Counted from the stretch's first letter, positions 9,824 through 18,964 are shown. The stretch is DNA of 64,000 bases from Candidatus Enterococcus ferrettii (GCF_017377655.1 NZ_JAFREL010000070.1:124001-188000), one strand, 5' to 3'. Numbers and translations: made by a program. The notes: a model not told the origin generated them from the sequence alone.

Positions 9824-12496
9824 ATGTCAGAGGAGAAAAAGCAACAATTATCGCATCCTTTTTATGCTGAAGAAACTGAAACAGTTTTAGAAAAGATGCA
9901 GTCAACACAGGAAGGTCTGTCTTCAAGTGAGGCGCAAAAAAGAATCAATGAATTTGGCCCAAATGAACTAGATGAAGGTGAAAAAAAGAGCATGATTGCT
10001 CGCTTCTTCGAGCAGTTTAAAGACATGATGATTATTGTGTTGATATTCGCGGCGATTATTTCAGCCGTGGTTTCCCATGAAGTCGTGGATTCAATCATTA
10101 TTTTAGCAGTTGTCATTATTAATGCGGTTATGGGTGTGCTGCAAGAATCTAAGGCTGAACAAGCGATTGAAGCATTGCGGGAAATGTCTACGCCTAATGC
10201 CAATGTGTTGCGAGATAATCATGTAAAATCAATTAAATCAACAGAATTAGTACCTGGCGACATCGTAATGCTGGAAGCTGGTGATGTAGTTCCTGCTGAT
10301 TTGCGTTTATTAGAAGCTGCTTCATTAAAGATTGAGGAAGCAGCGTTAACTGGGGAATCTGTTCCAGTGGAAAAAGAAATGGTTGTCATTGATGAGCAGG
10401 ATGTAGGTATTGGTGACCGAGTAAACATGGCTTTTTCGAATAGTAATGTTACTTATGGACGTGGTCGGGGCGTTGTCGTTAGCACCGGTATGAGTACTGA
10501 GGTTGGTAAGATTGCTGGGATGCTTGCTCAAGCAGATGAAACTGAAACACCATTGAAAAATAATCTGAATCAGCTGGGTAAATTCTTGACGATTGCAATT
10601 ATTGTAATTGCTGCAATTATGTTTGTAGTTGGTATTGCAATTAACGGAACTTCTTGGGATGAAATGTTCTTAACATCAATTTCTCTGGCTGTAGCGGCTA
10701 TTCCAGAAGGCTTGCCAGCGATTGTAACAATTATTCTGGCTTTAGGTACTCAAGTTATGGCGAAGCGTAATTCTGTCATCCGTAAATTGCCAGCAGTTGA
10801 AACACTGGGTTCTACGGATATCATTGCTTCAGATAAAACGGGAACCCTGACATTAAACCAAATGACGGTTGAAAAGCTTTACGTGAACAATCAGCAAATT
10901 GGTGCCAAAGAAGAGATACCAAATGATTTAATGGCAGTAAAAGTCATGAACTTTGCCAATGATACAAAATTCAGTCAAGAAGGCGGCTTGATTGGTGATC
11001 CAACAGAAACGGCTTTAGTACAATTTGGACTTGATAAAGGCTTTGATGTACGTCAGGAAGTACAAAAAGAGACCCGGGTGGCTGAACTGCCTTTTGATTC
11101 AGATCGCAAGCTTATGAGTACTATCCATGAACAAGCTGACGGTAAATACTTGGTGGCAGTTAAGGGTGCACCAGATGTTTTATTGAACCGTACAAATAAA
11201 GTTTTATTAGATGACACTGTTGTTCCGATGACTGACAAAGAAAAAAGTGATATTTTAGCTAATAATACCGATATGGCACAACAAGCTCTACGTGTTTTAG
11301 GAATGGCATATAAATTAGTAGATGCGATTCCAGCAGAAATGGAATCAGAAATTGTTGAGAATGATCTGATTTTTGCCGGACTTGTGGGAATGATTGATCC
11401 TGAACGGGCAGAAGCAGCTGAAGCAGTACGTGTAGCCAAAGAAGCGGGCGTTCGTCCAATTATGATTACTGGAGATCATAAAGACACGGCAGAAGCAATT
11501 GCGGTTCGTTTAGGTATTGTTGATAAAGGAGACGATGATGCAGTATTAACCGGCGCTCAGCTTAACGAGATGAGTGACGAGGAATTTGCTCAAAAAGTTT
11601 CTGAGTACTCTGTATACGCTCGTGTTTCTCCTGAACACAAAGTACGTATTGTAAAGGCTTGGCAAAAAGAAGGTAAAGTCGTTGCCATGACAGGTGACGG
11701 AGTAAATGATGCTCCTGCTTTGAAGCAAGCAGATATTGGTATTGGAATGGGTATCACAGGTACTGAAGTATCTAAGGGTGCTTCTGATATGGTATTAGCT
11801 GATGACAACTTTGCGACAATTGTTGTTGCTGTTGAAGAAGGTCGTAAGGTCTTTTCTAATATCCAAAAATCAGTTCAATATCTATTAGCTGCTAACTTAG
11901 GTGAAGTGCTGACACTATTCTTAGCTACATTATTTGGCTGGGATACTTTATTGCCAATTCACCTACTATGGATCAACTTAGTAACAGATACTTTCCCAGC
12001 GATTGCTCTAGGCATGGAGCCTGCTGAGAAAGATTTAATGTCCCATAAACCGCGTGGTCGAAACTCTAATCTTTTCTCAGGCGGTGTATTATCTAGTATT
12101 ATCTACCAAGGTATTCTAGAAGGTGCTACAGTGTTGTTTGTTTATTGGTCAGCCATTCAATGGCCTGTTCATAGCACGTACGATGCGATTCATTCAGATG
12201 CCTTAACGATGGCTTTTGCTACTTTAGGTTTAATGCAGTTGTTCCATGCTTTTAACGTAAAATCAGTTCATCAATCGATTTTCAAGGTGGGACCGTTCCG
12301 CAATCGTACGTTCAACTGGGCGATCTTGCTGTCCTTTGCTTTAATGATGGTAATCATTATTGTTCCTGGATTAAATGATGTATTCCGGGTAGCCCATCTT
12401 GATTTATATCAATGGGGAATTGTTTTAGGCGCATCCTTTGCGATTATTCCAATTGTAGAAATTGTGAAGTTCTTTCAACGCAAAGCGATGAATTAA
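9824..12496 (+). CDS. Calcium/manganese-transporting P-type ATPase (P2A type)
   Basis: This 890-residue P-type ATPase has ten predicted membrane segments. It shows LTGES (actuator), DKTGTLT (phosphorylated Asp), [12 protein letters not shown] (hinge) and an N-terminal cation ATPase domain. Metal-site residues in the membrane match the SERCA pattern: IPEGLP in M4, NLGEV in M5 and NLVTD in M6. Sequence alone suggests Ca2+. The Mn2+ riboswitch in front argues that it also, or mainly, exports manganese, as reported for lactococcal YoaB and pneumococcal MgtA. GGAGG lies 8 nt before the ATG, and a terminator follows. Confidence 0.92.
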   Translation: MSEEKKQQLSHPFYAEETETVLEKMQSTQEGLSSSEAQKRINEFGPNELDEGEKKSMIARFFEQFKDMMIIVLIFAAIISAVVSHEVVDSIIILAVVIINAVMGVLQESKAEQAIEALREMSTPNANVLRDNHVKSIKSTELVPGDIVMLEAGDVVPADLRLLEAASLKIEEAALTGESVPVEKEMVVIDEQDVGIGDRVNMAFSNSNVTYGRGRGVVVSTGMSTEVGKIAGMLAQADETETPLKNNLNQLGKFLTIAIIVIAAIMFVVGIAINGTSWDEMFLTSISLAVAAIPEGLPAIVTIILALGTQVMAKRNSVIRKLPAVETLGSTDIIASDKTGTLTLNQMTVEKLYVNNQQIGAKEEIPNDLMAVKVMNFANDTKFSQEGGLIGDPTETALVQFGLDKGFDVRQEVQKETRVAELPFDSDRKLMSTIHEQADGKYLVAVKGAPDVLLNRTNKVLLDDTVVPMTDKEKSDILANNTDMAQQALRVLGMAYKLVDAIPAEMESEIVENDLIFAGLVGMIDPERAEAAEAVRVAKEAGVRPIMITGDHKDTAEAIAVRLGIVDKGDDDAVLTGAQLNEMSDEEFAQKVSEYSVYARVSPEHKVRIVKAWQKEGKVVAMTGDGVNDAPALKQADIGIGMGITGTEVSKGASDMVLADDNFATIVVAVEEGRKVFSNIQKSVQYLLAANLGEVLTLFLATLFGWDTLLPIHLLWINLVTDTFPAIALGMEPAEKDLMSHKPRGRNSNLFSGGVLSSIIYQGILEGATVLFVYWSAIQWPVHSTYDAIHSDALTMAFATLGLMQLFHAFNVKSVHQSIFKVGPFRNRTFNWAILLSFALMMVIIIVPGLNDVFRVAHLDLYQWGIVLGASFAIIPIVEIVKFFQRKAMN

Positions 12497-12513
12497 GGTA
12501 TAATAGTTAATAG

Positions 12514-12542
12514 AAAGCTGTCGCTTCTGCGGCAGCTTTTTC
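12514..12542 (+). terminator. Rho-independent terminator after the P-type ATPase
   Basis: AAGCTGTCGC pairs with GCGGCAGCTT (one wobble) around a 4-nt loop, followed by T. A TATAAT at 12499-12504 lies just before it, so the hairpin might also sit in the leader of the next gene. Confidence 0.75.
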
Positions 12543-12572
12543 AAAGAATTCATTTGTAAGAGGAGAGATAGT

Positions 12573-12992
12573 ATGCGTCCGAACGTAGGATTTTATGCAC
12601 GTGAAATCAACGAAATCATAAAAAATACTGAAGAGATGGGTGAAAAGCTTCATCCAAACTATGAAAAAATTCGTAAGGCAATTGATCAGAAAAAAGAACT
12701 TGATCCTAAGAAAGTTTCTGAAATTCATGAACTATTTTTGGAAGGAACTGAATTTTATCAATTGAACCTTAAAAAAATTCAATTGTTGAAGCCACCTGCA
12801 AAAGTAATGGGAAATCACAAAAGTTTTGAAAAAGCCTATGTAGATTATGTAGCAGGCTGTAAAGAAATGACAGATAGTTTAGTGCCTGAAATCAACGTTA
12901 AGGCCTTTAATGCTGCCGAGCAGAAGCAGGATTTTGCGACAGATACGATCTATAAAACGATCCAAAAAATTACGAACCTTTTACTAAAATAA
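12573..12992 (+). CDS. Conserved-looking helical protein of unknown function
   Basis: This 139-residue protein has an AGAGGAGAG ribosome site. I do not recognise the family. It appears almost wholly alpha-helical, charged and soluble, with no signal peptide or membrane span. It contains an ELDPKKVSEIHELFLEGTEF stretch and one cysteine (VAGCKEM). It stands alone between the ATPase terminator and a convergent terminator. The distribution of hydrophobic residues would fit a helical bundle; no function is inferred. Confidence 0.7.
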   Translation: MRPNVGFYAREINEIIKNTEEMGEKLHPNYEKIRKAIDQKKELDPKKVSEIHELFLEGTEFYQLNLKKIQLLKPPAKVMGNHKSFEKAYVDYVAGCKEMTDSLVPEINVKAFNAAEQKQDFATDTIYKTIQKITNLLLK

Positions 12993-13055
12993 GAAAAATG
13001 GGTAATAAAACGAGTGTTTTCTAATTTTAATATAACTACATTTTAAATACAGAAG

Positions 13056-13101
13056 AGGCTGTTTAGGTTATATTATATTCATAACCTAAACAACCTTTTC
13101 T
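13056..13101 (+). terminator. Long hairpin terminator
   Basis: AGGCTGTTTAGGTTAT pairs with ATAACCTAAACAACCT (one mismatch) around a 9-nt loop, with a T-rich tail. It probably ends the 12573 gene. Confidence 0.75.
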
Positions 13102-13145
13102 TTTCATTACGTAAGTATTTTCTCCTTAAAATATTTACTCCTTTT

Positions 13146-13173
13146 CCACCGATCCCCAGTCGGTGGTTTTTTT
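13146..13173 (+). terminator. Second terminator in tandem
   Basis: CCACCGA and TCGGTGG form a perfect 7-bp stem with a 7-nt loop, followed by seven T on the plus strand. No gene lies between it and the preceding hairpin. Confidence 0.75.
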
Positions 13174-13180
13174 GTATTTG

Positions 13181-13225
13181 AAAAAAAGCCATGGAAACTG
13201 ATCAATCAATTTTCCACGGCTTTTT
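13181..13225 (-). terminator. Terminator of the small minus-strand gene (bidirectional)
   Basis: AAAAAGCCATGGAAA is complementary to TTTTCCACGGCTTTTT with one A-C mismatch. A/T runs on both sides make it usable in both directions. It is 3 nt beyond the stop of the 54-residue minus-strand gene. Confidence 0.75.
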
Positions 13226-13227
13226 CA

Positions 13228-13392
13228 TTAGTTTTCTATATTGCGTACGTAGTTTTCAAAGTAATCATTTAAATCGTTTTTTAGCTTTTGGTAATCTTCT
13301 TCGGAATATTCTTTGTCTTCGACTTTTCCAGTGAATCGTGGGATCTTCAAGTCTTTACTAAGACGTTCCAAAACTTCTTCTTTAGTCATCAT
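13228..13392 (-). CDS. Small acidic protein of unknown function (54 residues)
   Basis: The open frame runs from ATG at 13392 (or the adjacent ATG at 13389) to TAA at 13228-13230. GGAG lies 5-8 nt before the two starts. The product begins MMTKEEVLERLSKD and ends FENYVRNIEN; it is charged and helical. It lies directly downstream of the lactonase gene on the same strand, 12 nt after that gene's stop, and is followed by a terminator, so it is probably the second gene of that operon. I do not recognise its family. Confidence 0.7.
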   Translation of the reverse strand: MMTKEEVLERLSKDLKIPRFTGKVEDKEYSEEDYQKLKNDLNDYFENYVRNIEN

Positions 13393-13404
13393 TTAAACTC
13401 CATT

Positions 13405-14424
13405 CTAGTCAAAGTAGACACAAACACATTCGGGAGCATAGATATCCTTTTGCAGCAATTCTAAAAGTCCTGTTTCTGGATCACGGCGATATAGAGTCAG
13501 ATTGTCAGTATTTTGATTACCACAGACAAGATATTGATTTTCTTGATCTAAATTGAAATCACGAGGTCCGTCACCTTCAGTAGAAATGAATTGAATAGCT
13601 TCCAGTGTTTGACCATCTTCAGAGATACTGTAAACCGCAATAGAATTATGCCCTCGATTTGAAGCGTACAAGAACTTTCCGTCGTTTGAAATGCGAATAG
13701 CTGCACCAGCACTTTCGCCATCAAAGCCTTCAGGCAAGGTAGAAAGTGTTTGAAGAGCCTTAAAACTGCCGTCTTCACGATTATAAGCTAGAACAGTAAC
13801 CGTATTATCCAATTCACCAAAAAGATAAGCTAAATCCTTCTTAGGATGAAAAACAATGTGGCGCGGGCCGCTGCCAGTTTGGCTAATATAAGTAGATAGT
13901 TCAGTTAATTGACCTTCTTGATCAACATCATAGGTATAAACGCGATCAGTACCCAGATCACATACTACTAAACGTTTATCTGGTGTTAAATCAGTATAAT
14001 GAACATGAGCTGTATTTTGGTTTTTATGAGGACCGGTTTCTTCATCGTGGAAGACAGAAGCAGCTGCAGTCAGTGAACCATCTTTTTCAATACGATAAAC
14101 GTTAACCTCACCTTTATGATAATTGGCTCCGTAAAGTAATTGACGATCTTCGTCTACCCCGACATAACATAACGGTGCACCGTCTTCAGTTACAGCATTT
14201 AGGAAGTTAATTTGCTTGTCATAGCTGGAGGCCCCACCCTTTTCGTCTCTGGTCGTTACGGAATAGAGATTACCTGCTTGACTCTTTGTTAGATAAGTAG
14301 GACTGACTTCTTCGGTTACGAGTTTTAAATTATCTAGCGTTTCCTTTTGCGTATCCAGCTGAATTTGATAAATGCCTTTGCTTTTATTTCGAGTATAAGT
14401 TCCTAAAAGAATTGTTTTAATCAT
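13405..14424 (-). CDS. pgl: Lactonase family protein (YkgB/Pgl type, seven-bladed propeller)
   Basis: This 339-residue protein belongs to the 6-phosphogluconolactonase family of beta-propellers (PF10282). It shows repeated blade segments and the family landmarks GTYTRNKSKGIY at the N-terminus, HVHYTDLTPDKR, GPRHIVFHPKK, YASNRGHNSIAVY and GDGPRDFNLD. Characterised members hydrolyse 6-phosphogluconolactone in the oxidative pentose phosphate pathway, but several homologues act on other lactones. GGAGG is 6 nt upstream of the ATG. It is followed by the 54-residue gene. Confidence 0.85.
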   Translation of the reverse strand: MIKTILLGTYTRNKSKGIYQIQLDTQKETLDNLKLVTEEVSPTYLTKSQAGNLYSVTTRDEKGGASSYDKQINFLNAVTEDGAPLCYVGVDEDRQLLYGANYHKGEVNVYRIEKDGSLTAAASVFHDEETGPHKNQNTAHVHYTDLTPDKRLVVCDLGTDRVYTYDVDQEGQLTELSTYISQTGSGPRHIVFHPKKDLAYLFGELDNTVTVLAYNREDGSFKALQTLSTLPEGFDGESAGAAIRISNDGKFLYASNRGHNSIAVYSISEDGQTLEAIQFISTEGDGPRDFNLDQENQYLVCGNQNTDNLTLYRRDPETGLLELLQKDIYAPECVCVYFD

Positions 14425-14472
14425 AGTGTCCTCCTTTATTTGATGTCTATATTTTACCAGTATGTAAGGGAC

Positions 14473-14500
14473 TTGGATAGCTACAAGTTTATGATATAAT
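14473..14500 (+). promoter_or_regulatory. Promoter of the sorbitol-type EIIA gene
   Basis: TTGGAT (14473-14478) and TATAAT (14495-14500) have 16-nt spacing, 28 nt before the start codon, in the divergent gap with the lactonase gene. Confidence 0.55.
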
Positions 14501-14527
14501 TAAAAAAGAAACTAGAAAAGAGCGTGA

Positions 14528-14875
14528 ATGATGACAAAAACAGAGATTATTCAAATTGGAGAACAAGCAATCAATGAAGAACCCCTTCTGATTCTTTTTG
14601 GGGAATCCGTCACACCTGAACTGGCGATCCATTCGATCGTTCAGCGTAAGGAAGAAGGCCAATCCATTGATTTAAACGTTGGCAGTGAAATTCGCTTTGG
14701 GGATCAAGTATACCATGTAACAGCACTTGGACATTTAGCCAATCAAAACTTAAACGAAATTGGTCATGCGACTTTATTCTTTAAGAAAAGTGAGAACGAA
14801 AGCGCGAATGGTATATATTTGGAACCAGAAGTTTTACCAAATATTGAAGCAGGAATGGAAATTAGCTTCTTGTAG
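14528..14875 (+). CDS. PTS glucitol/sorbitol-type EIIA protein, orphan
   Basis: This 115-residue protein has the layout of EIIA-Gut (PF03829): an N-terminal ILFGESVTPELA strand region and LGHLANQNLNEIGHATLFF, which holds candidate phosphoryl histidines. In a complete system it passes phosphate from HPr to EIIB-Gut. No EIIB, EIIC, sorbitol dehydrogenase or regulator is adjacent; the next gene, 11 nt away, is an AI-2E family permease. It may therefore act in trans with a distant transporter or have a regulatory role. Either of two consecutive ATG codons (14528 or 14531) could be used. Confidence 0.8.
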   Translation: MMTKTEIIQIGEQAINEEPLLILFGESVTPELAIHSIVQRKEEGQSIDLNVGSEIRFGDQVYHVTALGHLANQNLNEIGHATLFFKKSENESANGIYLEPEVLPNIEAGMEISFL

Positions 14876-14886
14876 GAGTGAATAGT

Positions 14887-16056
14887 TTGGATAAAAAGAA
14901 ATTTTCAGAAAAAACTTCTTGGTTTTGGAAGTGGTTTTTAAATAATCAAGTAGTAGTCGGCTTGGTTGTTGTCTTGCTCTTACTTTTGATTTTGCTGGTA
15001 TTTACCAAAGTTTCCTATTTATTTGAACCCGTCGGACAGTTTTTTGCTATTGTAGGATTGCCGATGGTGTTAGCGGGGATTCTTTTTTATTTGATGAATC
15101 CAGTTGTGAACTATTTAGAAAAAAAGGGTATAAAAAGACAATACGGTATTATCCTGCTGTTCATTTTTGTTCTACTCTTGTTGATCTGGGGAATTGTGGT
15201 AATTGTGCCTGAGATTAGAGAGCAGATCCAATCTCTGGTTAAAAGTTTCCCTGGCTACATTAATACAATTGGTGAAAAGGCGGATCAGCTTTTCAAAGAT
15301 CCTTCTTTCCGCTCAGTTCAGGATTATATTGAGAATAGTGCACAAAAGATATTAGAGTCAATTACTGACTTGACTCAAAACCTTTCCCGGGTTACTTTGC
15401 AGGGATTAGGCAGCGTAGTATCTATAGTAACTAACATCGTAATTGCTTTGTTTACAGCACCGATCATTTTGTTCTTTTTATTAAAAGACGGCAAGCGTTT
15501 GGGACCTTATTTGGTTTCCTTTCTGCCTAACAGAATGCGCCGTCCGACGTATCATGTACTGAGCGAAATGAATCAACAGCTGGCTTCTTATATTCGTGGA
15601 CAGCTGACAGTTGCTTTTGCAGTAGCAGTAATGTTTATGATCGGGTTTTCTATCGTTGGATTGAATTATGGCATTCTATTAGGGGTGTTAGCAGGTTTTC
15701 TAAATCTGATTCCTTATTTAGGATCGTTCTTGGCTATGGTTCCTGTTATATTCATTGCCATTGTTACCGGACCAGTTATGCTGGTAAAAGTAATTATTGT
15801 ATTTGCGATTGAACAGACAATTGAAGGTAGAATCGTTTCGCCTTTAGTTTTGGGGAGTCAGTTGGAAATTCATCCGGTAACGATTATGTTTGTCTTGCTA
15901 ACAGCTGGGAAGATTTTTGGATTGGCAGGGATTATTTTAGGGATTCCGTTTTATGCAGTAGCTAAAGTTATTGCGACACATGTTTTTGAATGGTATAAGA
16001 GTGTTTCAACGCTATACAAAGATGAAGAAGCGGTAGAAGAACCCGCTGATTCTTAA
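14887..16056 (+). CDS. AI-2E family transporter (PF01594 permease)
   Basis: About 389 residues with seven to eight hydrophobic segments. The family pattern includes FYLMNPVVNYLEKKGI near the N-terminus, LFTAPIILFFLLKDGKR in the middle and GFLNLIPYLGSFLAMVP. Members have been linked to autoinducer-2 export, to Na+/H+ exchange and to other efflux, so the substrate cannot be called. TTG 14887 is preferred because AGGAG (14873-14877) is 9 nt upstream and abuts the alternative GTG 14878. It is in an operon with the EIIA-Gut gene. Confidence 0.82.
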   Translation: MDKKKFSEKTSWFWKWFLNNQVVVGLVVVLLLLLILLVFTKVSYLFEPVGQFFAIVGLPMVLAGILFYLMNPVVNYLEKKGIKRQYGIILLFIFVLLLLIWGIVVIVPEIREQIQSLVKSFPGYINTIGEKADQLFKDPSFRSVQDYIENSAQKILESITDLTQNLSRVTLQGLGSVVSIVTNIVIALFTAPIILFFLLKDGKRLGPYLVSFLPNRMRRPTYHVLSEMNQQLASYIRGQLTVAFAVAVMFMIGFSIVGLNYGILLGVLAGFLNLIPYLGSFLAMVPVIFIAIVTGPVMLVKVIIVFAIEQTIEGRIVSPLVLGSQLEIHPVTIMFVLLTAGKIFGLAGIILGIPFYAVAKVIATHVFEWYKSVSTLYKDEEAVEEPADS

Positions 16057-16057
16057 G

Positions 16058-16108
16058 AAAAAAGGTCACTAGAGCCACTCCTAAGAGTTGGTTCTAATGA
16101 CCTTTTTT
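16058..16108 (+). terminator. Bidirectional terminator between converging genes
   Basis: AAAAAGGTCA-TAGA-CCA and TGG-TCTA-TGACCTTTTTT form an interrupted long stem with A and T flanks. It lies between the AI-2E family gene and the minus-strand azoreductase. Confidence 0.8.
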
Positions 16109-16136
16109 ATTTCAATCAGCCTTCAGCTGAGAATTA

Positions 16137-16757
16137 TTAAAAGTTTTTAGCAATTTCAACGGCTTTTTCTTTTGCTGCATCAACTATAGCAGTCCGTTGA
16201 TTAGGATCATAATCTGCTCCTTCGATATAAACAGATGAGAAATCAGTAATTCCAACAAATTTCAGCATTTCTCTTACATACATTGCTGAAAAATCTTTCC
16301 CATCATAAACACCGCCACTTGATTGGATATGCATTGCCTTTTTACCTTCTGTTAATCCAACAGGGCCTTCAACTGTATATTTAAAGGTTTTGCCTGCTAC
16401 ATTGACAGTATCAAACCATGCTTTTAAACGAGTTGGAATATTCAAGTTCCATAATGCGTTAGCAATAACAATTTTGTCGCTAGCTAGAAATTGTTCAGTA
16501 AAATCATTGAATAAACGAACCTTTTCTTGTTGATCAGAACTTAAATCAGTGAATTCCTTGCCTTGACTCAATTCCTTCCAGGCTATTAATAAATCTTGAT
16601 CGATTTCTGGTAAATTTACTTGGAATAAATCAACAATCTCAACAACGTCCTCCGGATGTTTTGATTGATAAGTTGAAATAAATGCATCTAACACAGTAAG
16701 TGTTTGTGAATCATCGTTTGTGAGCGGGTGCGCTTTCACAACTAATACTTTTGCCAT
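16137..16757 (-). CDS. azoR: FMN-dependent NADH-azoreductase
   Basis: This 206-residue flavodoxin-fold protein strongly resembles Enterococcus faecalis AzoA as I recall it. It has the VVKAHPLTNDDSQT FMN phosphate loop, the NALWNLNIPTRLKAWFDT segment and IQSSGGVYDG. The family reduces azo bonds and quinones with NADH by a two-electron ping-pong mechanism, and acts in the cytoplasm as a homodimer. AAGGGAG stands 8 nt before the ATG. Monocistronic between terminators. Confidence 0.92.
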   Translation of the reverse strand: MAKVLVVKAHPLTNDDSQTLTVLDAFISTYQSKHPEDVVEIVDLFQVNLPEIDQDLLIAWKELSQGKEFTDLSSDQQEKVRLFNDFTEQFLASDKIVIANALWNLNIPTRLKAWFDTVNVAGKTFKYTVEGPVGLTEGKKAMHIQSSGGVYDGKDFSAMYVREMLKFVGITDFSSVYIEGADYDPNQRTAIVDAAKEKAVEIAKNF

Positions 16758-16850
16758 TAATATACTCCCTTTCTTTCAGTGTATCTTAATACTATCGGAA
16801 AACTTCAAAATTCTCAATTTATTTGCTTACAAAAAGTACTAATAAAATGT

Positions 16851-16903
16851 AATACACCTGAAATATCTTATAGAACAGATATTTCAGGTGTATTAGTGTT
16901 TTT
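16851..16903 (-). terminator. Bidirectional terminator
   Basis: AATACACCTGAAATATC and GATATTTCAGGTGTATT form a perfect 17-bp stem with a 10-nt loop. The stem abuts the stop codon of the rhodanese-like gene (TAA at 16904-16906), whose transcript it ends. Confidence 0.8.
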
Positions 16904-17212
16904 TTAACTTGCTAGATAGTGACAAAAAGCAGTTGCTCCACCAATAACATTGACCACATGATAGCCTCTTTTTTCCAAGAAGCTGGTCATAGTATCTGAA
17001 TCATCACCAAATTGGCTGAACAGATAATAAGTTTTTGCTTTATCCAATTCAGTAAATTGATTTACTAATTGTGTTAAAGGAATCCTTTCAACCCGAGTAA
17101 AACTTGTTAAATCCGTTGTATCATAAATAGCTGGATCTCTGAGATCAAGGATATGGACGTTCTGCTTATTTGCGAGTGCTAAAAATTCTTGGATCGTAAT
17201 TGAGTGATTCAT
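16904..17212 (-). CDS. Rhodanese-like domain protein lacking the catalytic cysteine
   Basis: 102 residues forming a single rhodanese domain: HILDLRDPAIYD is the usual substrate-side loop, followed by RIPLTQL and a C-terminal VIGGATAF. The active-site loop, normally Y-x-x-C-x-x-G-x-R-S, reads YYLFSQFGDDSD here, so the sulfur-carrying Cys is replaced by Ser. The protein is therefore unlikely to be a sulfurtransferase and may bind a ligand or a partner. GAGGTG is 6 nt before the ATG. It stands alone. Confidence 0.82.
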   Translation of the reverse strand: MNHSITIQEFLALANKQNVHILDLRDPAIYDTTDLTSFTRVERIPLTQLVNQFTELDKAKTYYLFSQFGDDSDTMTSFLEKRGYHVVNVIGGATAFCHYLAS

Positions 17213-17366
17213 ATTAACACCTCTACTTTATTTAATATAATTTCCGATAGTAATATAGATATCATGTGAAAACAAGTACTATTAGAAACTTCTTTAAATA
17301 GAATAAGCATCTTTAAATAAAGATTCACAATTTCGACAAATATGACAGTTAAAACGAAAAAATGAT

Positions 17367-17397
17367 ACAAAAAAAGAACCAGAAAGACTCTGGTTCT
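17367..17397 (-). terminator. Terminator of the DUF805 gene
   Basis: AGAACCAGA and TCTGGTTCT form a perfect 9-bp stem with a 5-nt loop; on the minus strand it is followed by seven T. Confidence 0.85.
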
Positions 17398-17403
17398 AAA
17401 TAC

Positions 17404-17793
17404 TCATGACAGTTCTGATTGGTTAATCGTCCAACGAGAGAAAGGTGTACCTGGCAAAATCAGCAAAACAAACATGATAATTGGTCCCAAAATAGGAATG
17501 ATATAAAGCAAAATCCACCAGTTGCTTTTGTTAGTGTCATGCAACCTTCTTGCACGGACAGTAAAGTTTGCTAACCAAATTAGAAACGAAAGAACTAAAA
17601 AGATCAATACACGGATATTTAATTCTTTGACTGATTCGGTTGTAAAATCATAATATCTTGTCAGGTTGGTTAACCAGCTATACAAGAATAAAACTAAATA
17701 GTTGGCTAGTTGTGGCCACCAGTATTGGCTTCGTGTAGCACGGGCGTTCATAACAGTAATGTTTTTCCAATATTCTTTGTAGGCTTGAATCAT
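17404..17793 (-). CDS. DUF805 inner membrane protein
   Basis: About 129 residues with four hydrophobic segments. It has the DUF805 landmarks NARATRSQYWWPQL at the N-terminus and VRARRLHDTNKSNWWILL before the last helices. The family is widespread and has no firm function. ATG 17793 is preferred over GTG 17802 because GAGGAG is 8 nt upstream of it. The gene has its own terminator and faces away from the VOC gene. Confidence 0.82.
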   Translation of the reverse strand: MIQAYKEYWKNITVMNARATRSQYWWPQLANYLVLFLYSWLTNLTRYYDFTTESVKELNIRVLIFLVLSFLIWLANFTVRARRLHDTNKSNWWILLYIIPILGPIIMFVLLILPGTPFSRWTINQSELS

Positions 17794-18134
17794 CGTTCTC
17801 ACTCCTCATCATTAGTCTCTCTTTAAACAAAAAATTAGTCAAATGATTGGCTTATAATACGGAAATCTGGAAATGACTCTAATATTTAGATACAAACGTT
17901 AAATGGTTTTTATTCATCTAATGTGCTTTATGACTTTTTCAATGATTTTGTTCAAGAGCCAATGAGTAAAAAGGTTTTGCGCGAATCAGTAAGATAGTCA
18001 TTTTTTTAAGGGCACGACTTGATTGATCATAGAAGGGGAGCAACTTTTGAGTAATCCTCCTTTTTGAGAGGCTATCACTTGCGGTATTTACGTGCTATAG
18101 GTAAAATTAATATGAATATGGAGGGATTAATAAA
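17794..18134. other. Divergent intergenic region (341 bp)
   Basis: This A/T-rich stretch between the DUF805 gene and the VOC gene holds a plausible plus-strand promoter (18079-18107). I see no open frame with a ribosome site, no clear riboswitch and no tRNA. A segment at about 18035-18070 (GGGGAGCAAC to CCTCC) could fold weakly, but I cannot assign it. Confidence 0.5.
18079..18107 (+). promoter_or_regulatory. Promoter of the VOC gene
   Basis: TTGCGG (18079-18084) and TAAAAT (18102-18107) are 17 nt apart, 28 nt before the start codon. Confidence 0.5.
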
Positions 18135-18956
18135 ATGGGGAAATTCAATTTGGGTGATCTGGCACTTAAAACCATTGCGGTTAGAGTGAAAGATCGTGAT
18201 TTGATGATTCATTTTTACCGGGATATTATAGGATTTCATTTATTGCGGGAAGAAAATGAATTAGCAATTTTAGGCTATAAGGAGCCAATGACAGAATTAC
18301 TTTGGTTAGAAGAAAGTCCACGAGCAAATGATCATAAAGGTGAAATAAAAAAAATGCAGCGCTTTTCATTGGCAGTGCCCAATGAAGAAGAGTTGGCCAA
18401 TGTGGTGTATCGTGCAAGAAAAAATGATTACCTGATTAATGACGCTTTAAAGACAGAAAAAGAAAAAGGTATTCTATTAACAGATCCAGAAGGAAATGAG
18501 ATCGAAGTTTTTTATGCGCCAGATGAAAAAAGCTCAACTGAGCAAGCAAATAGTTTCAATTTGGACGCATTAGCAGCAAAATCGACAGAAAAAGAAAAGA
18601 TTCATCAATCTTATTTTGGTCGTGTCCATTTAAACGTAAGCGATTTAGGAAAAGAAGAAGCTTTTTTATCTGACATTTTAGGGTTAAAGGTTCAGGAAGA
18701 AGCTGGGCATTTAAGAGTATTAGATCGTGGAGATTTTCATGTTGGCTTAACGCAAGCCAGTGGTGGGACGATTGATGAACCTACAGACAAAGTCTTGGGC
18801 TTAGATTTCTTGCAATTTATCATTACGGAAGATGATCTGCTAGCGCTTGTAGAACATTTAAATGAAAATGACAAAGAATTCTTTGTGGACCAGAAACAAT
18901 CATTGATTACCATTTACGACTCAGTTGGCATCGAATGGTGGTTCGTTTTAAAATAG
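18135..18956 (+). CDS. VOC family protein, CatE-like (two glyoxalase/dioxygenase folds)
   Basis: 273 residues with two vicinal-oxygen-chelate modules (about 10-135 and 155-270). The first starts KTIAVRVKDRDLMIHFYRDI and ends DPEGNEIEVFYAPD. The second begins GRVHLNVSDLGKEEAFLSDI and ends DSVGIEWWFVLK. It resembles Bacillus CatE-type catechol 2,3-dioxygenase/glyoxalase proteins. Metal ligand positions are plausible, but the substrate cannot be read from sequence. GGAGGG lies upstream, and a terminator separates it from the next gene. Confidence 0.8.
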   Translation: MGKFNLGDLALKTIAVRVKDRDLMIHFYRDIIGFHLLREENELAILGYKEPMTELLWLEESPRANDHKGEIKKMQRFSLAVPNEEELANVVYRARKNDYLINDALKTEKEKGILLTDPEGNEIEVFYAPDEKSSTEQANSFNLDALAAKSTEKEKIHQSYFGRVHLNVSDLGKEEAFLSDILGLKVQEEAGHLRVLDRGDFHVGLTQASGGTIDEPTDKVLGLDFLQFIITEDDLLALVEHLNENDKEFFVDQKQSLITIYDSVGIEWWFVLK

Positions 18957-18964
18957 TAAGTTTG

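Noticed and set aside
10219..10428. Minus-strand frames inside the P-type ATPase gene
   Set aside because: They run opposite to a clear conserved gene, have no ribosome site and no recognisable protein pattern. The same applies to similar frames in glyA, prfA, sufS and cadA.
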